Source of the DNA: Rostrohypoxylon terebratum
Lineage: Eukaryota > Ascomycota > Sordariomycetes > Xylariales > Hypoxylaceae
Assembly: GCA_022497145.1 (NCBI GenBank)
Contig: MU385891.1
Coordinates: forward strand, 124,001 to 188,000
Direction: 5' to 3'
DNA: 64,000 bases
Under the pieces are notes generated by a model, which was given only the letters and a program-made list of their open reading frames with translations, did not search any database and had not been told where the DNA came from. Below, piece by piece: positions 60,083 through 64,000 of the stretch. Position 1 is the stretch's first letter, and each line of letters begins with the position of its first letter. The position numbers and the translations under genes are program-made.

Positions 60083-63000
60083 AAAATGAAGTAAGGGTGG
60101 TTATATTAGTAAACATAACTGAATGAAGGACAATCGCTTGCGGGGGTAGTATGGGATTTCTCAGCCAAACTGGGTTGGTGTTTGCTTTGGAGCAGGAAGG
60201 CAGTCAAATTAGACAGCAGCTTGCTTGCCGCCCTCGTCAGGGATGACTCTTCTCGGGACGGGTAACTACATTAGTTCAACGTCTACATACATTTTAACTT
60301 TCCAATTTTGATACTGGCGTGAGATGATATTGCACGCTTCCGGAACTCTAGACTGTCACACGGGTAGGACGGTGACACATCCCACGAGGATACGCTGCCT
60401 CTCCCCGCCGTCTTGGAACGTGGACGAAACAAAAGAGCTTTCCGGATTCCGAGGTAGTCCGGGTACGATGCCGTGACCGTGCCCGTCCCGCCATCCCGCC
60501 ATCCCGCGACCAAAACATCACGAAAACCCCCTACATGGTTACCGACCTGCTGGGTAAGTTGACAAACGTCGATCCTTCATATGGCTACCCAAGCTGGTGG
60601 TAAGAATGCTAGGGCTAGACAGGTGGCTAGACAAGTGGCAGGTTACCCAAGTACCTAAGAAAAACACAGAAACACGAGATCCAGACAGGTATTTAGACTG
60701 GTCGGCGCGTAGGTGTGAATTCTCAAGCTCAAGGGGCCATTCAGATTCTTGGCTGTGACCGATATCGCGACTATAGACATTGCTCAGCATCTGTCGTGTT
60801 TGCTGCGGTCCACCACCTTGCCTCTCCGTGTCCCGTGCCCCTGAATGTTCGTCTCACACGACAGGGCCGGGCCGGTAGGACATCCCCATCTATGTCAAAC
60901 AACGGAAATAGACCTCACGATATTTTAAGGTATCTGCGTGCGTAAGAAAAAAAATGAAATGTGATTAAAATCACTAACGGTCTAATATCTTATACTAGGT
61001 AATACCCTTCGAGATTGTTAGTCAAAGGAGAGTCTTAAATAAGAAGCTAGGGACCTCGAGCGGGAGAGTTTAGAAATAGAATCGCGTAGCTGCGTGCGGG
61101 GGATCTTCGGTGTGGCCAATGCGCTTTCTTTTGTACATAGTAAGTTGAAAAGTGGGGGTGAGATTGGGCTGATAACGAGACTCAAAGTCTCAAACAAGCT
61201 TTCTCCCTGCTACAATCTACCGTATTTCTACGAGTTCGAGGTCCACGGGGCTTGGGAAGGACCTGATAGGCGCATAGGCGCTACTGCATGCCAAGCTAAG
61301 TTCTTCTTGGGCTGATCCCGAATCTCTGGACTCTCGAGAATTACTGTATTAACTCTTAAGATTTTGACAAAGATAGCCCTGAGTTCTAGAGATATGAGGG
61401 ATTGGAGACTATTGGAGACTGGAGTTTGGAATTTGGGAGTTTTCATAGGCGGCCAACTCCGTTCATTTTTACTGTAATTCTCACCACTCGGACATGAGCG
61501 AAGTCCGGCCAGCAGACCAAAGCAAGCCAAAGCAAACCAGTGGCTCACGGGGCTCACGGGGCTACCTCCCTATTCAAGGAATAATATTCATGTGGCTTTT
61601 CCAATGGCTTTACTAAGACCCGATCGCCGATATTGAAGGCGAATGTCAGATAACCAAACCTCTAAATAGGTAACAAAGGAACTTGATAAGAAAAAAGCCG
61701 TCATCCAATCGATTCGTCCAGGTCAACGTAAGCCGTACAATACCTAAAGCGGTACAATACCTAAAGGAGTCTCGTCGGCGTAAAGGGCAAATTGGCCATC
61801 CCTGTTCCTGGAATCTCCTAGGATTGCTAGGATTGACCATGGACTTGACCCGTCAATCGGATGGATTGCTTTTTATGCTTGCAGATTTCACTACGCACAC
61901 ACTCGAAAGATGCTTGGCTGCCCTATTCAGGTTCCATCGAAGATGCAGCTTTAAACTCTCAGAAGTCAAGAACCCCGGAAAACTGAGAAATCTTTTGTTA
62001 CCTACTAGGTAGGACCTAGGTAGGTACTTTCAATTAAGGCAATTACATAGACCGAAGTTTCAAATGAAGTTCGCCAAGATTTCATTTCAAGATCTTCGTC
62101 CGTGACGCAACGCCGGGACAAGTGTTGGGACAACAATGGCTTATGAGATGCCTCTAATACCGCACAGCATGCGAGCCACCACTCTCTTTCTTTTAGACTA
62201 CCCGATCTTAGGTTGATTGTTTTTTTTTCTTGAACAATTAACCAGAGTCATGGACAATAAAGTGGCACAAGCCACTATCTGGGCTTTCCTTGCTATTGGA
62301 TATATGCCATCACTTTGAAAGGAGTGATCTCGGCTTCATATCGATCCAATCATGGCTTTTCATATTTTTCTAGCATTTCGTCATTTCGTCACCATTATTG
62401 ATTGATTGCTATGAGTTTTTTTTTTTTTTTTAATAGACACCAAATACACACTAGACACGCATCTCAATTCGCACTGGCTTCTCTAGGTACTTTGGCACAT
62501 ACCTGACATTTTCTTGTTATACCCGACATAACACAGTACACACACACACACATATACTGCGTAGTATAACACCTGCCTTTATGAGGTCCCTGAGGTCCCT
62601 GAGGTCCTCGATTCCATCCACCATCTGAACAAGATCTCATTATATAAGTGGGTATGGTTATTACTCGGAACCACTAATACTTTCTCTTATCTTTTCCTTT
62701 TCAATTCAGCTGTAATTCCCATTACAAGCTAAGTAATGGGGGTTCCCAGATTTCGCCTCCCCCCCAGACACTCGTTATCTCAAGACTATCCAGCCAATAG
62801 CCATTCACCATTGTCAAATCTTGGATAGCCTGGGCTGGACCTAGTTTCTCTTCAGGTACACAATTCCTCCGCGTCCAGTCGCATGCTCGCTTCTTTGTCT
62901 CGTTAGCTACCTCGAGCTTTGCATCGTGTGTTACGGTGGCAGACTCTAGCCGTTGAGAGAACGCCGCTATAAACAGTGTTTCATCCTATCTCACATATTG

Positions 63001-63347
63001 CGTCCCATCCTACCTTGGGAACTACTCGATATATCCTTTCAGCTTTGGCCGGCGCTTTCCGACTTACAATCGATCTTCATCGGATTTCTACATTTTGAGA
63101 TTTTCGATGGCGGAGTTGCCCTAGAATCTCAAGACGGAAACATTGGGAATCGACGACACAGTTTATGACACAGTCTAAGTGTCGATACATAAAAACCAAC
63201 TCACTTCGCAAACCTTTAGTGAGTTTAGGTCGTATCATTTCCACGTCAGCTTACACCGACGTGAAATCAACTCAAACCCGACGTCCAGTTAGCTGGTCTA
63301 CTATTATCTCATACACCAAATACCCCCTTCATTAGCAGACCGCAATC
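60083..63347. other. Intergenic before the permease gene
   Basis: No gene is supported. Short tandem duplications are common: 10-base unit at 61401-61420, 9-base at 61542-61563, 17-base at 61735-61768, 9-base at 62582-62607. There is also a CCTAGG-type motif (61999-62027), a CA microsatellite and a 17-T run near 62417. The final 800 bases are pyrimidine-rich and should contain the permease promoter. Confidence 0.55.
62538..62552 (+). repeat. CA dinucleotide microsatellite
   Basis: Seven to eight CA units in intergenic DNA, about 800 bases upstream of the permease start. Confidence 0.8.
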
Positions 63348-64000
63348 ATGCGGCTCTCCAATAAAAGCAACGAAACCGGGAGCGAGGAGAACAAGAGGGA
63401 GGATTCCGTCATAGTAGACTATGGATACGGTCAAGTTAGCGACGACAATGCTGTACACGGACGGGAATTTACCTCTGGCAAGTCCATGTACGCCAGACTC
63501 CAGCGGTTCGCTGGCAAGTTTGGAGTGGAACAGCGAGGAATCGAACGAGTCCCTAGTGACGAGAGGACGGACTCGAATATGTTCCAAATCGGTACACTGG
63601 TATGATACGATGACTCATCACCCAATGAATCTCCTGGGTTATCTGACACGATGTAGTGGTTTTCTGCGAATATGGTCGTCTCATCGTTCGCCATCGGCGC
63701 CCTTGGACAACCCGTGTTCGCGCTTGGGTTCGTCGATACCGCCTTAACTATTATTTTCATTAACATCCTTGGAATCTTACCCGTCTGTTTCTTCTCGACC
63801 TTCGGTCCCAAATTCGGTTTACGTCAGATGGTTTTGTCGAGGTTCTGGTTCGGATATTATGGTGTTAAACTGAGTAAGTTCGCGCGGCACGGTCTTTCGG
63901 CCACTGCTCGTATTGGGAGTATCTAAGTCAACTAACCTACTCTATAGTCGCCATTTTCAATATCTTAGCTTGTCTCGGTTGGTCTGCTGTGAACGTTATT
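63348..64000 (+). CDS. NCS1 purine-cytosine permease, 5' part, cut by window edge
   Basis: This is the N-terminal portion of a nucleobase:cation symporter-1 family transporter (Fcy2-like plasma-membrane purine/cytosine permease). Exons are 63348-63599, 63657-63873 and 63948 to beyond the window. Introns of 57 and 74 bases have GTATGA and GTAAGT donors and TAG acceptors, the second with an AACTAAC branch. About 174 residues are visible. The cytosolic N-terminus ends with KFGVEQRGIERVPSDERTDSN. The family-like start LWFSANMVVSSFAIGALGQPVFALG follows, then membrane helices and FGPKFGLRQMVLSRFWFGYYGVK. The last helix (IAIFNILACLGWSAVNVI) is also typical. The substrate cannot be told from this part. 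Confidence 0.92.

Noticed and set aside
1..64000. Search for transposons, CRISPR arrays and secondary-metabolite core genes
   Set aside because: No transposase, reverse transcriptase, long terminal repeat, spaced-repeat array or synthase domain was recognised.

Overview
This window is nuclear DNA of a filamentous ascomycete (Pezizomycotina), most likely a Sordariomycete; I cannot place it to order. The evidence is short introns of about 50-100 bases with GTAAGT/GTATGT donors and CTAAC/CTGAC-type branch points, a dispersed single-copy 5S rRNA gene beginning ACATACGACC, intron-bearing nuclear tRNA genes, and typical fungal families (Zn2Cys6 regulator, EDEM mannosidase with PA domain, GT90, NCS1 permease, APH-fold protein). 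Gene density is low: ten protein genes, two tRNA genes and one 5S gene in 64 kb, with gene-poor blocks of about 4 to 12 kb.

Layout. 0-7 kb: a polytopic GT90 (CAP10-like) glycosyltransferase and an unidentified acidic protein. 7.8-12.5 kb: sorting nexin Snx4/Atg24 (+) facing the kexin protease Kex2 (-) tail to tail. 15.3-20.6 kb: a 1750-residue PhoD-like metallophosphatase. 21.1-22.6 kb: a Pol III patch with an intact 5S rRNA gene, a decayed 5S fragment and tRNA-Tyr(GTA). 26.5-29.1 kb: a PrtT/War1-type Zn2Cys6 transcription factor. 29.1-41.5 kb: a large block without convincing genes, ending in a pyrimidine-rich leader before an uncharacterised three-exon nuclear-type protein (41.5-43.3 kb). 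43.3-50.1 kb: another empty block, apart from one possible orphan exon. 50.1-53.5 kb: EDEM/Mnl1 alpha-mannosidase. 54.3 kb: tRNA-Ala(AGC). 59.2-60.1 kb: an APH-fold protein lacking its catalytic residues. 63.3 kb to the edge: the 5' part of an NCS1 purine-cytosine permease.

Common themes. Several genes act in the secretory and endosomal system: GT90 in the Golgi, Kex2 in the late Golgi and endosome, Snx4 in endosome retrieval and autophagy, and Mnl1 in ER quality control. They are not an operon-like unit, and their proximity may be chance. The intergenic DNA has its own character. It carries many 2-4 copy head-to-tail duplications of 7-17 bases and recurring small palindromes built on CCTAGG and on CTACATAGTATGTAG. 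No intact transposon, CRISPR array or secondary-metabolite core gene was found.

Gene structures were inferred by eye from splice signals and reading frame. Coordinates of multi-exon genes run from start to stop codon, with exons listed in the evidence.
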